NCBI RefSeq assembly: GCF_051401765.1
Contig: NW_027480450.1
Coordinates: 1,240,001 to 1,304,000, forward strand
DNA length: 64,000 nucleotides
Direction: 5' to 3'
Origin: Calliopsis andreniformis
Taxonomy: Eukaryota > Arthropoda > Insecta > Hymenoptera > Andrenidae
Shown here: positions 40,878 through 54,700 of the stretch, piece by piece
Layout: each line of letters opens with the position of its first letter
Position numbering within the stretch: the first letter of the stretch is position 1
Made by a program: the position numbers and the translations under genes
The notes under the pieces: generated by a model
The model's database searches: none
What the model saw: only the letters and a program-made list of their open reading frames with translations
What the model was told of the DNA's origin: nothing

Positions 40878-43800
40878 AATCGTCAATCCTCAATCCCCAA
40901 TCCTCAATCTTCAATCCTCAATACTCAATCTTCTATCCTCAATCCTCAATCCACAATCCTCAATCCTCAATACTCAATCCTCAACCTTCGATCCTCAATA
41001 CTCAATCTTCAATCCTCAATCCTAAATTCTCAATCCTCAATCCTCATTCTTCAATCCTCAATACCCAATCCTCAATCTTCAATCCTCAATCCTCAGTCCT
41101 CAATTCTCAATCCTCAATCCTCAGTCCTCAGACCTCAAACATCAATACTCAACCCTCAGTCCTCGTCCTCAATCCACAACCCTCAATCCTCAAACCTCAA
41201 TCTTCAATCCTCAGGCATCAATGCTCAATCCTCAATCGTCAATCCTCAATCCTCAATCTTCAATCCTCAATACTCAATCTTCAATCCTCAATCCTCAATC
41301 CTCAGTCCTCAATCCTCAATCTTCAATCCTCAGTCCCTAATCCTCAATCTTCAATCCTCAATAATCAATCCTCAATCCTCAATCCTCAATCCTCAACCTT
41401 CAATACCCAATCGTCACTCCTCAGTCCTCAATCCTCAATACTCAATCCTCCATCCTCAATCTTCAATCCTCAATCCTCAACACTCATTCTTCATTCCTCA
41501 ATACACAATCCTCAATCTTCAATCCTCAACCCTCAATCCTCAATTCTCAATCCTCAATCCTCAATCCTCAATCCTCATTCTACAATCCTCAATTCCCAAT
41601 CCTCAATCTTCAATCCTCAATCCTCAATCCTCAATTCTCAATCCTCAACCCTCAGTCCTCAGTCCTTAAGCCACAATCCTCAGCCCTCGGCCCTCATCCA
41701 CAATCCTCAAACCTCAATCCTCAATCCTCAACCTTCAATCCTCAATACTCAATCTGCAATCCTCAAATCTCTATCCACAAACATCAATTCTCATCACTCA
41801 ACCCTCAACGCTCAGTCCCCAATCCTCAATCCTCAATCTTCAATCCTCAATACTCAATCCTCAATCCTCAATCCTTAATCCTCAATCCTCAATCCTCAAT
41901 CATCAATCCTCAATACACAATCTTCAATCCTCAATCCACAATACTCAATCCTCAATTCTCAATCCTCAATCCTCAATCATCAGACCTCAAACCTCAATCC
42001 TCAACCCTCAGCCCTCATCCTCAATCCTCAATCATCAATCCTCAATCCTCAATCCTCAATCCTCAATCTTCAATCCTCAATTCTCAATCCTCAATCTTCA
42101 ATCCTCAATACTCAATCCTCAATCCTCGATCCTCAATCCTCATTCTTCAATTCTCAATACCCAATCCACAATCTTCAATCCTCAATACCCAATCCTCAAT
42201 CTTCAATCCTCAATCCTCAATCCTCAATCCTGAATCCTCAATCGTCAGCCCTGATTCCTCAACAATCAGTTGTCAATCCTCAGACCTCAATAGGATATCC
42301 TCAGTTCACAGTTTTCAATACTCAATACTCAATCTGCAATCTTCAAATCTATATCCACAAACATCAATTCTCATCACTCAACCCTCAACACTCTGTCCCC
42401 AATCCTCAATCCTCAATCCTCAATTCTCAATCTTCGATCCCCTATACTGAATATTCAATCCTCAATCCTCAATCTTCAATCCTCAATCCTCAACACTCAT
42501 TCTTCATTCCTCAATACACAATCCTCAATCTTCAATCCTCAACCCTCAATCCTCAATACTCAATCCTCAATCCTCAGCCCTCAGTCCTCAGTCCTCAATC
42601 CTCAACCCTCCATCCTCAATCCTCAATCCTCAATCCTCAATCCTCAACCATCAATCCTCAGTCTTCAATACTCAATCCTCAATCCTCAATCCTCAGTCAT
42701 CAATCCTTAATATTCAATACTCAATCGTCAATCCGCAGTCCTCAATCCTCAATCCACAATCCTCGTTCCTCAAACCTCAACCCTAAACCCTCAGTCCTCA
42801 TACTCAATTCTAAATTCTCAATCCTCAATCCTCAATCCTCAACCTTCAATCCTCAATAACCAATCTCCAATCCTAGATCCTCAATCGCCAATCCTCAATC
42901 CTTAATCCTCAATCTTCAACACTCAATCCCCAGTCCTCAATCTTCTATCCTCAATGCTCAATCCAAAATCCTCAATGCTCAATCCTCAATCTTCAATCCT
43001 CAATTCTCAATCCTCAATCTTCAATCCTCAATACCCAATCCTCAATCCTCAATCCTCAATCCTCATTCTTCAATTCTCAATACCGAATCCACAATCTTCA
43101 ATCCTCAATCCTCAATCCTCAATTCTCAATCCTCAATCCTCAACCGTCAGACCGCAAACATTAATACTCAAACCTCAGTCCTCGTCCTCAGTCCACAACC
43201 CTCAATACGCAATCCTCAATCTTCAAGCATCAATATTCAACACTCAATCCTCAATCCTCAATACTCAATCCTCAATCCTCAATGTTCAATCCTCAATACC
43301 CAATCCTCAATCTTCCTTCCTCAATCCTCAATCCTCAATCCTCAATCCTCAATCCTCAGTCCTCAAACTTCAATCCAGAATCCTCAATCCTGAATCCTCA
43401 ATCTTCAGCCCTCAGTCCTCAACAATCAGTTTTCAATCCTCAGTCACCAACAGAATATCCTCAATTCACAGTTTTCAATACTCAATACTCAATCTGCAAT
43501 CCTCAAATCTCTATGCACAAACATCAATTCTCATCACTCAACCCTCAACGCTCAGTCCCCAATCCTCAATCTTCAATCCTCAATCCTCAATCCTCAATCG
43601 TCAATCTTCAATCTTCAATCCTCAATACCCAACCTTCAATCCTCAATCCTCAATCCTCAATCATCAATCCTCAATCCTCAATGGTCAGTCTTCAATCCTC
43701 AATACTCAATCTTCAATCCTCAATCCTCAATCCTCAATCCTCAATCCTCATTCTACAATCCTCAATTCCCAATCCTCAATCTTCAATCCTCAATCCTCAA

Positions 43801-44280
43801 TCCTCAATTCTCAATCCTCAACCCTCAGTTCTCAGTCCTTAAGCCACAATCCTCAGCCCTCGGCCCTCATCCTCAATCCTCAAACCTCAATCCTCAATCC
43901 TCAACCTTCAATCCTCAATACTCAATCTGCAATCCTCAAATCTCTATCCACAAACATCAATTCTCATCACTCAACCGTCAACGCTCAGTCCCCAATCCTC
44001 AATTTTCAGTCCTCAATCCTCAATCCTCAATCGTCAATCTTCAACCTTCAATCCTCAATACTCAATCTTCAATCGTCAATCCTCAATACTCAATCTTCAA
44101 TCCTCAATCCTCAACCCTCAATCCTCGATACTCAACCCTCAATCCTCAATCTTCAATCCTCAATACTCAATCTTCAACCCTCAATCCTCAATCCTCAATC
44201 CTCAATCCTCATTCTTCAATCCTCAATACCCAATCCTCAATCTTCAATCCTCAATCCTCAATCCTCAATCCTCAATGCTC
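40878..44280 (+). repeat. 3403-base tandem duplication, right copy
   Basis: This is nearly identical to the left copy. It ends near 44280, where a CAATGCTCAATCTTCCATCC sequence leads into flanking sequence also seen after the same module near 21.4, 28.2, 33.3 and 48.6 kb. The left copy instead joins back to the repeat start at 40878, as expected for a head-to-tail duplication by unequal exchange. The longest open frame in the window (39551-41878, 775 codons) spans the junction between the copies, which shows such frames are made by the repeat. Confidence 0.92.
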
Positions 44281-46149
44281 AATCTTCCATCCTCAATCCT
44301 CAATCCTCAATCCTCAATCCTCAATCCTCAGTCCTCAAACTTCAATCCAGAATCCTCAATCCTGAATCCTCAATCTTCAGCCCTGAGTCCTCAACAATCA
44401 GTTGTCAATCCTCAGTCACCAACAGAATATCCTCAGTTCACAGTTTTCAATACTCAATACTCAATCTGCAATCCTCAAATCTCTATCCACAAACATCAAT
44501 TCTCATCACTCAACCCTCAACGCTCAGTCCCCAATCCTCAATCTTCAATCCTCAATCCTCAATCCTCAATCGTCAATATTCAATACTCAATCGTCAATAC
44601 GCAGTCCTCAATCCTCAATCCTCAATCCTCGTTCCTCAAACCTCAATCCTAAACCCTCAGTCCTCATCCTCAATTCTAAATTCTCAATCCTCAATCCTCA
44701 ATCCTCAACCTTCAATCCTCAATAACCAATCTCCAATCTTAGATCCTCAATCCCCAATCCTCAATCCCTAATCCTCAATCTTCAACCCTCAATCCCCAGT
44801 CCTCAATCTTCTGTCCTCAATACTCAATCCTCAATCCTCAATCCTCAATCCTCAATCCTCATTCTTCAATTCTCAATAACCAATCCACAATCTTCAATCC
44901 TCAATCCTCAATCCTCAATTCTCAATCCTCAATCCTCAACCCTCAGACCGCAAACATTAATACTCAAACCTCAGCCCTCGTCCTCAATCCACAACCCTCA
45001 ATCCTCAATCCTTAATCTTCAATCATCAATATTCTATCTTCAATCCTCAATCCTCAATACTCAATCCTCAATCCTTAATCCTCAATCCTCAATCCTTAAT
45101 CCTCAATCCTCAATCCTCAATCATCAATCCTCAATACACAATCTTCAATCCTCAATCCACAATCCTCAATCCTCAATTCTCAATCCTCAATCCTCAATCA
45201 TCAGACCTCAAACCTCAATCCTCAACCCTCAGCCCTCATCCTCAATCCTCAATCATCAATCCTCAATCCTCAATCCTCAATGCTCAATCTTCAATCCTCA
45301 ATTCTCAATCCTCAATCTTCAATCCTCAATACTCAATCCTCAATCCTCAATCCTCAATCCTCATTCTTCAATTCTCAACACCCAATCCACAATCTTCAAT
45401 CCTCAATCCTCAATCCTCAATGTTCAATCCTCAATACCCAATCCTCAATCTTCAATCCTCAATTCTCAATCCTCAATCTTCAATCCTCAATACTCAATCC
45501 TCAATCCTCAATCCTCAATCCTCATTCTTCAATTCTCAATACCCAATCCACAATCTTCAATCCTCAATCCTCAATCCTCAATTCTCAATCCTCAATCCTG
45601 AACCCTCAGACCGCAAACATTAATACTCAAACCTCAGTCCTCGTCCTCAGTCCACAACCCTCAATACTCAATCCTCAATCTTCAAGCATCAATATTCAAT
45701 ATTCAATCCTCAACCCTCAATCCTCAATCCTCAATCCTCAATCCTCAATGTTCAATCCTCAATACCCAATCCTCAATCCTCAATGTTCAATCCTCAATAC
45801 CCAATCCTCAATCTTCAATCCTCAATCCTCAATCCTCAATCATCAATCCTCAATCCTCAACCCTCAATCCTCAATCCTTAATCCTCAATCCTGAATCCTC
45901 AATCTTCAGCCCTGAGTCCTCAACAGTCAGTTGTCAATCCTCAGTCACCAGCAGAATATCCTCAATTCACAGTTTTCAATACTCAATACTCAATCTGCAA
46001 TCCTCAAATCTCTATCCACAAACATCAATTCTCATCACTCAACCCTCAACGCTCAGTCCCCAATCCTCAATCTTCAATCCTCAATCCCCAATCCTCAATC
46101 GTCAATCTTCAATCTTCAATCCTCAATACTCAATCTTCAATCCTCAATC
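44281..46149 (+). repeat. Mixed A/B heptamer array
   Basis: About 44281-44830 matches 48598-49147 at offset 4317. About 45240-45770 matches 24460-25000. Island copies lie near 44423 and 45952. The A-type set CAATGTTC, CAATACCC and CAATCTTC is frequent between them. No unique sequence was found. Confidence 0.8.
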
Positions 46150-48530
46150 CTCAATACTCAATCCTCAATCCTCAATCCTCAATCCTCATTCTTCAATTCT
46201 CAATACCCAATCCACAATCTTCAATCCTCAATCCTCAACCCTCAGACCGCAAACATTAATACTCAAACCTCAGTCCTCGTCCTCAGTCCACAACCCTCAA
46301 TACTCAATCTTCAATCTTCAAGCATCAATATTCAATATTCAATCCTCAATCCTCAATCCTCAATCCTCCATCCTCAATACTCAAGCTTCAATCCTCAATC
46401 CTCAATCCTAGATTCTCACTCCTCAATCCTCCATCCTCAATCTTCAATCCTCAATAGTCAATCTTCAATACTCAATCCTCGATCCTCAACCCTCAATCCT
46501 CAATCTTCAATCCTCAACACTCAATCTTCAATCCTTAATCCTCAATCCTCAATCCTCAATCCTCAAACCTCAATCCTCAATCCTCAATCTTCAATCCTCA
46601 ATACTCAATCTTCAATCCTCAATCCTCAATTCTCAATCCTCAATACTCAATCCTCAATCGTCAATCCTCAATCCCCAATCCTCAATCTTCAATCGTCAAT
46701 ACTCAATCTTCTATCCTCAATCCTCAATCCACAATCCTCAATCCTCAATACTCAATCCTCAACCTTCGATCCTCAATACTCAATCTTCAATCCTCAATCC
46801 TAAATTCTCAATCCTCAATCCTCATTCTTCAATCCTCAATACCCAATCCTCAATCTTCAATCCTCAATCCTCAGTCCTCAATTCTCAATCCTCAATCCTC
46901 AGTCCTCAGACCTCAAACATCAATACTCAACCCTCAGTCCTCGTCCTCAATCCACAACCCTCAATCCTCAAACCTCAATCTTCAATCCTCAGGCATCAAT
47001 GCTCAATCCTCAATCGTCAATCCTCAATCCTCAATCTTCAATCCTCAATACTCAATCTTCAATCCTCAATCCTCAGTCCTCAATCCTCAATGTTCAATCC
47101 TCAGTCCCTAATCCTCAATCTTCAATCCTCAATAATCAATCCTCAATCCTCAATCCTCAATCCTCAACCTTCAATACCCAATCGTCACTCCTCAGTCCTC
47201 AATCCTCAATACTCAATCCTCCATCCTCAATCTTCAATCCTCAATCCTCAACACTCATTCTTCATTCCTCAATACACAATCCTCAATCTTCAATCCTCAA
47301 CCCTCAATCCTCAATTCTCAATCCTCAATCCTCAGCCCTCAGTCCTCAATCCTCAATCCTCAACCCTCAATCCTCAATCCTCAATCCTCAATCCTCAATC
47401 CTCAACCATCAATCCTCAGTCTTCAATACTCAATCCTCAATCCTCAATCCTCAGTCATCAATCCTTAATATTCAATACTCAATCGTCAATCCGCAGTCCT
47501 CAATCCTCAATCCACAATCCTCGTTCCTCAAACCTCAACCCTAAACCCTCAGTCCTCATCCTCAATTCTAAATTCTCAATCCTCAATCCTCAATCCTCAA
47601 TCCTCATTCTACAATCCTCAATTCCCAATCCTCAATCTTCAATCCTCAATCCTCAATCCTCAATTCTCAATCCTCAACCCTCAGTCCTCAGTCCTTAAGC
47701 CACAATCCTCAGCCCTCGGCCCTCATCCACAATCCTCAAACCTCAATCCTCAATCCTCAACCTTCAATCCTCAATACTCAATCTGCAATCCTCAAATCTC
47801 TATCCACAAACATCAATTCTCATCACTCAACCCTCAACGCTCAGTCCCCAATCCTCAATCCTCAATCTTCAATCCTCAATCATCAATCCTCAATCCTCAA
47901 TCCTTAATCCTCAATCCTCAATCCTCAATCATCAATCCTCAATACACAATCTTCAATCCTCAATCCACAATACTCAATCCTCAATTCTCAATCCTCAATC
48001 CTCAATCATCAGACCTCAAACCTCAATCCTCAACCCTCGGCCCTCATCCTCAATCCTCAATCATCAATCCTCAATCCTCAATCCTCAATCCTCAATCTTC
48101 AATCCTCAATTCTCAATCCTCAATCTTCAATCCTCAATACTCAATCCTCAATCCTCAATCCTCAATCCTCATTCTTCAATTCTCAATACCCAATCCACAA
48201 TCTTCAATCCTCAATACCCAATCCTCAATCTTCAATCCTCAATCCTCAATCCTCAATCCTGAATCCTCAATCGTCAGCCCTGATTCCTCAACAATCAGTT
48301 GTCAATCCTCAGACCTCAATAGAATATCCTCAGTTCACAGTTTTCAATACTCAATACTCAATCTGCAATCTTCAAATCTATATCCACAAACATCAATTCT
48401 CATCACTCAACCCTCAACACTCTGTCCCCAATCCTCAATCCTCAATCCTCAATTCTCAATCTTCGATCCCCTATACTGAATATTCAATCCTCAATCCTCA
48501 ATCTTCAATCCTCAATCCTCAACACTCATT
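46150..48530 (+). repeat. Duplicate of 28590-31500 with a 524-base deletion
   Basis: Anchors 28691 and 29441 recur at 46249 and 46999, offset 17558. Anchors 30751 and 31287 recur at 47785 and 48321, offset 17034. The offset drops by 524 bases near 47590, so about 30.03-30.56 kb is missing here. The deleted piece includes the CCAATCTCC and CTCAATCCAAAATC modules. Confidence 0.85.
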
Positions 48531-51500
48531 CTTCAATCCTCAATACCCAATCCTCAATCTTCAATCCTCAATCCTCAATCCTCAATCCTCAATCCTCAAT
48601 CTTCCATCCTCAATCCTCAATCCTCAATCCTCAATCCTCAATCCTCAGTCCTCAAACTTCAATCCAGAATCCTCAATCCTGAATCCTCAATCTTCAGCCC
48701 TGAGTCCTCAACAATCAGTTGTCAATCCTCAGTCACCAACAGAATATCCTCAGTTCACAGTTTTCAATACTCAATACTCAGTCTGCAATCCTCAAATCTC
48801 TATCCACAAACATCAATTCTCATCACTCAACCCTCAACGCTCAGTCCCCAATCCTCAATCTTCAATCCTCAATCCTCAATCCTCAATCGTCAATATTCAA
48901 TACTCAATCGTCAATACGCAGTCCTCAATCCTCAATCCTCAATCCTCGTTCCTCAAACCTCAATCCTAAACCCTCAGTCCTCATCCTCAATTCTAAATTC
49001 TCAATCCTCAATCCTCAATCCTCAACCTTCAATCCTCAATAACCAATCTCCAATCTTAGATCCTCAATCCCCAATCCTCAATCCTTAATCCTCAATCTTC
49101 AACCCTCAATCCCCAGTCCTCAATCTTCTGTCCTCAATGCTCAATCCAAAATCCTCAATGCTCAATCCTCAATCTTCAATCCTCAATTCTCAATCCTCAA
49201 TCTTCAATCCTCAATACTCAATCCTCAATCCTCAATCCTCAATCCTCATTCTTCAATTCTCAATAACCAATCCACAATCTTCAATCCTCAATCCTCAATC
49301 CTCAATTCTCAATCCTCAATCCTCAACCCTCAGACCGCAAACATTAATACTCAAACCTCAGCCCTCGTCCTCAATCCACAACCCTCAATCCTCAATCCTT
49401 AATCTTCAATCATCAATATTCTATCTTCAATCCTCAATCCTCTATACTCAATCCTCAATCCTCAATCCTCAATGTTCAATCCTCAATACCCAATCCACAA
49501 TCTTCAATCCTCAGTCCTCAAACCTCAATTCTCAATCCTCAATCCTCAACCCTCAGACCGCAAACATTAATACTCAAACCTCAGCCCTCGTCCTCAGTCC
49601 ACAACCCTCAATCCTCAATCCTTAATCTTCAATCACCAATATTCAATCTTCAATCCTCAATCCTCAATACTCAATCATCAATCCTCAATCCTCAATGTTA
49701 AATCCTCAATACCCAATCCTCAATCTTCAATCCTCAATCCTCAATCCTCAATCCTCAATCCTCAATCCTCAATCCTCAATCCTTAATCCTCAATCCTCAA
49801 TCCTCAATCATCAATCCTCAATACACAATCTTCAATCCTCAATCCACAATCCTCAATCCTCAATTCTCAATCCTCAATCCTCAATCATCAGACCTCAAAC
49901 CTCAATCCTCGACCCTCAGCCCTCATCCTCAATCCTCAATCATCAATCCTCAATCCTCAATCCTCAATCCTCAATCTTCAATCCTCAATCCTCAATCCTC
50001 AATTCTCAACCCTCAACCCTCAGTCCTCAGTCCTTAAACCTCAATCCTCAGCCATCAGCCCTCATCCTCAATCCTCAATCCTCAATCTTCAATCCTCAAT
50101 CTTCAATCCAGAATACTCAATCTTCAATCCTCAATCCTCAATCTTCAATCCTCAATCCTCAATACTCAATCCTCAATCCTCAATGTTCAATCCTCAATAC
50201 CCAATCCTCAACCTTCCATTCTCAATCCTCAATCCTCAATCCTCAATCCTCAATCCTCAATCCTCAATACTCAATCTTCCGTCCTCAATCCGCAGTCCTC
50301 AAACTTCAATCCAGAATCCTCAATCATGAATCCTCAATCTTCAGCCCTGAGTCCTCAACAATCAGTTGTCAATCCTCAGTCACCAACAGAATATCCTCAG
50401 TTCACAGTTTTCAATACTCAATACTCAATCTGCAATCCTCAAATCTCTAACCACAAACATCAATTCTCATCACTCAACCCTCAACGCTCAGTCCCCAATC
50501 CTCAATCCTCAATCCTCAATCGTCAATATTCAATACTCAATCGTCAATCCGCAGTCCTCAATCCTGAATCCTCAATCCTCGTTCCTCAAACCTCAATCCT
50601 AAACCCTCAGTCCTCATCCTCAATTCTAAATTCTCAATCCTCAATCCTCAATCCTCAACCTTCAATCCTCAATAACCAATCTCCAATCTTAGATCCTCAA
50701 TCCCCAATCCTCAATCCTTAATCCTCAATCTTCAACCCTCAATCCCCAGTCCTCAATCTTCTGTCCTCAATGCTCAATCCAATATCCTCAATGCTCAATC
50801 CTCAATCTTCAATCCTCAATTCTCAATCCTCAATCTTCAATCCTCAATACTCAATCCTCAATCCTCAATCCTCAATCCTCATTCTTCAATTCTCAATACC
50901 CAATCCACAATCTTCAATCCTCAATCCTCAATCCTCAATTCTCAATCCTCAATCCTCAACCCTCAGACCGCAAACATTAATACTCAAACCTCAGTCCTCG
51001 TCCTCAGTCCACAACCCTCAATACTCAATCCTCAATCTTCAAGCATCAATATCCAATATTCAATCCTCAATCCTCAATCCTCAATCCTCAATCCTCAATC
51101 CTCAATGTTCATTCCTCAATACCCAATCCTCAATCTTCAATCCTCTATCCTCAATCCTCAATCATCAATCCTCAATCCTCAATCCTCAATCCTCAATCCT
51201 TAATCCTCAATCCTGAATCCTCAATCATCAATCCTCAATACTCAATCTTCAATCCTCAATTCTCAGTCCTCTATCCTCAGTTCTCAATCCTCAATCCTCA
51301 ATTATCAGACCTCTAACATCAATACTCAACCCTCAGTCCTCGTCCTCAACCCACAGCCATCAATACTCAATTCTCAATCTTCAATCATCAATATTCAACC
51401 TTCAATCCTCAATCCTCAATCCTCAATCCTCAATCCTCAATGTTCAATCCTCAATACCCAATCCTCAATCTTCCTTCCTCAATTCTCAATCCTCAATCCT

Positions 51501-51775
51501 CAATCCTCAATCCTCAATCCTCAGTCCTCAAACTTCAATCCAGAATCCTCAATCCTGAATCCTCAATCTTCAGCCCTGAGTCCTCAACAATCAGTTGTCA
51601 ATCCTCAGACACCAACAGAATATTCTCAATTCACAGTTTTCAATACTCAATACTCAATCTGCAATCCTCAATCCTCAATCCTCAATTCTTAACCCTCAAC
51701 CCTCAGTCCTCAGTCCTTAAACCTCAATCCTCAGCCATCAGCCCTCATCCTCAATCCTCAATCCTCAATCCTCAA
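48531..51775 (+). repeat. Heptamer array, B type, end of middle domain
   Basis: Its parts are: 48598-49147, matching 44281-44830; about 49.14-49.95 kb with CAGACCGCAAACATTAATAC modules at 49337 and 49558; and 50329-51769, the partner of 33360-34800 at offset 16969. The B-type CCAATCTCC module is seen near 49.04 and 50.68 kb. Confidence 0.8.
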
Positions 51776-54700
51776 CCCTCAATCCTCAATCCTTAATCCT
51801 CAATCCTGAATCCTCAATCTTCAGCCCTGAGTCCTCAACAGTCAGTTGTCAATCCTCAGTCACCAGCAGAATATCCTCAATTCACAGTTTTCAATACTCA
51901 ATACTCAATCTGCAATCCTCAAATCTCTATCCACAAACATCAATTCTCATCACTCAACCCTCAACGCTCAGTCCCCAATCCTCAATCTTCAATCCTCAAT
52001 CCCCAATCCTCAATCGTCAATCTTCAATCTTCAATCCTCAATACTCAATCTTCAATCCTCAATCCTCAATCCTCAATCATCAGTCCTCAATCCTCAATCT
52101 TCAGTCTTCAATCCTCAATACTCAATCTTCAATCCTCAATCCTCAATCCTCAATCCTCAATCCTCATTCTTCAATCCTCAATACACAATCCTCAATCTTC
52201 AATCCTCAATCCTCAATCCTCAATTCTCAATCCTCAACCCTCAGTCCTCAGTCCTTAAACCCCAATCCTCAGCCCTCAGCCCTCATCCTCAATGCTCAAT
52301 CCTCAATCCTCAATCCTCAACCTTCAATCCTCAATACTCAATCTGCAATCCTCAAATATCTATCCACAAACATCAATTACTTCTCATCACTCAACCCTCA
52401 ACGCTCAGTCCCCAATCCTTAATCGTCAATCCTCAATCCTCAATCCTCAATCCTCAATCCTCAATCCTCAATATTCAATATTCAATCCTCAATACTCAAT
52501 CTTCAATCCTCAATCCTCAACCCTCAATCCTCGATCCTCAATCCTCAATCCTCAATCTTCAATCCTCAATACTCAATCTTCAATACTCAATCCTCAATCC
52601 TCAATACTCAATCCTCATTCTTCAATCCTCAATACCCAATCCACAATCTTCAATCCTCAGTCCTCAATCCTCAATTCTCAATCCTCAATCCTCAACCCTC
52701 AGACCGCAAACATTAATACTCAAACCTCAGCCCTCGTCCTCAATCCACAACCCTCAATCCTCAATCCTTAACCTTCAATCATCAATATTCAATCTTGAAT
52801 CCTCAATCCTCAATACTCAATCCTCAATCCTCAATCCTCAATGTTCAATCCTCAATACCCAATCCTCAATCTTCAATCCTCAATCCTCAATCCTCAATCC
52901 TCAATCCTCAATCATCAATCCTCAATCCTTAATCCTCAATCCTCAATCCTCAATCATCAATCCTCAATACACAATCCTCAATGTTCAATCCCCAATACCC
53001 AATCCTCAATCTTCAATCCACAATCCTCAATCCTCAATTCTCAATCCTCAATCCTCAATCATCAGACCTCAAACCTCAATCCTCAACCCTCAGCCCTCAT
53101 CCTCAATCCTCAATCATCAACCCTCAATCCTCAATCCTCAATCCTCAATCTTCAATCCTCAATTCTCAATCCTCAATCTTCAATCCTCAATACTCAATCC
53201 TCAATCCTCAATCCTCAATCCTCGTTCCTCAAACCTCAATCCTCAACCCTCAGTCCACATCCTCAATTATCAATTCTCAATCCTCAATACTCAATCCTCA
53301 ACCTTCAATCCTCAATAATCGATCTCCAATCCTAGATCCTCAATCCCCAATCCTCAATCCTTAATCCTCAAACTTCAACCCTCAATCCCCAGTCCTCAAT
53401 CTTCAATCCTCAATGCTCAATCCAAAATCCTCAATCCTCAGACCTCAATCCTCAATCCCCAATCCTCAAATCTCAGTCCTCAACCGTCAGTCCTCGTCCT
53501 CAATCCTCAACCCTCAACACTCAGTCATCAATACTCAATCACCTATCCTCAATCCTCAATCCTCAATCCTCAATCCTCAATCCTCAATTCTCAATATTCA
53601 ACACACAACCCTCAACCATCAATCCTCAATACTCAACCATCAATCCTGAATTCTCAATACTCAATAGAATATCCTGAATTCTCATGGTTCAATACACAAT
53701 CCACAATATTCAATAGTCAAATCTCAATCCTCAAACATCAATTCTTAACACTCAATCCTCAACACTCAGTCCTCTCTCTTCAATCCTGCATCCTCAATCC
53801 TCAATCCTCAACCGTCAAGACTCAATCCTCAATCCTCAATAGAACATCCTCAATTCACAGTTTTCAACACTCAATCCCAAATCTTCAATCTTCAAATCTC
53901 AATCCACACACATCAACTCTCATCAATCAACCCTTAACACTCAGTCCTCAATCTTCGATCCTCAATCCTCAATCCTCTATCTTCAATCCTCAATACTCAA
54001 CCTTCAATCCGCAATCCTCAATCCTCAATCCACAATCCTCAATCCTCAATCGTCAATCCTGAAGCTCCAATCCTCAATCTTCAGTCCTCAATCTTCAATC
54101 CTCAATCCTCAATCCTCCATCCTCAATACTCAAGCTTTAATCCTCAATCCTCAATCCTCAATCCTCAATCCTAAATTCTCAATCCTCAATTCTCAATCCT
54201 CAATCTTCAATCCTCAATAGTCAATCTTCAATCCTCAATCCTCAATCCTCAATCCTCAATCCTCAATCTTCAATCCTCAATACTCAATCTTCAGTCCTCA
54301 ATCCTCAATGCTCAATCCTCCATCCTCAATCTTCAATCCTCAATACTCAATCTTCAATCCTCAATCCTCAATTCTCAATCCTCAATACTTAATCCTCAAT
54401 CGTCAATCCTCAATCCCCAATCCTCAATCTTCAATCCTCAATCCTCAGACCTCAATCCTCCACTCTCAACCTTCAATCCTCAATACTCAATCTTCAATAC
54501 TCAATCCTCAATCCTCAATCCTCAATCCTCAATCCTCAACCCTCAATCCTCAATCCTCAATCCTCAATCCTCAATCTTCAATCCTCAATACTCAATCTTC
54601 AACCCTCAATCCTCAATCCTCAATCATCAATCCTCATTCTTCAATCCTCAATACCCAATCCTCAATCTTCAATCCTCAATCCTCAATCCTCAATCCTGAA

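Noticed and set aside
39551..41878. 775-codon open frame as a real repetitive protein
   Set aside because: It reads SILNPQS repeats as any forward frame of this array does, overlaps equally open shifted frames, crosses the junction between two 3403-base copies, and has no visible ribosome site, domain or signal peptide.
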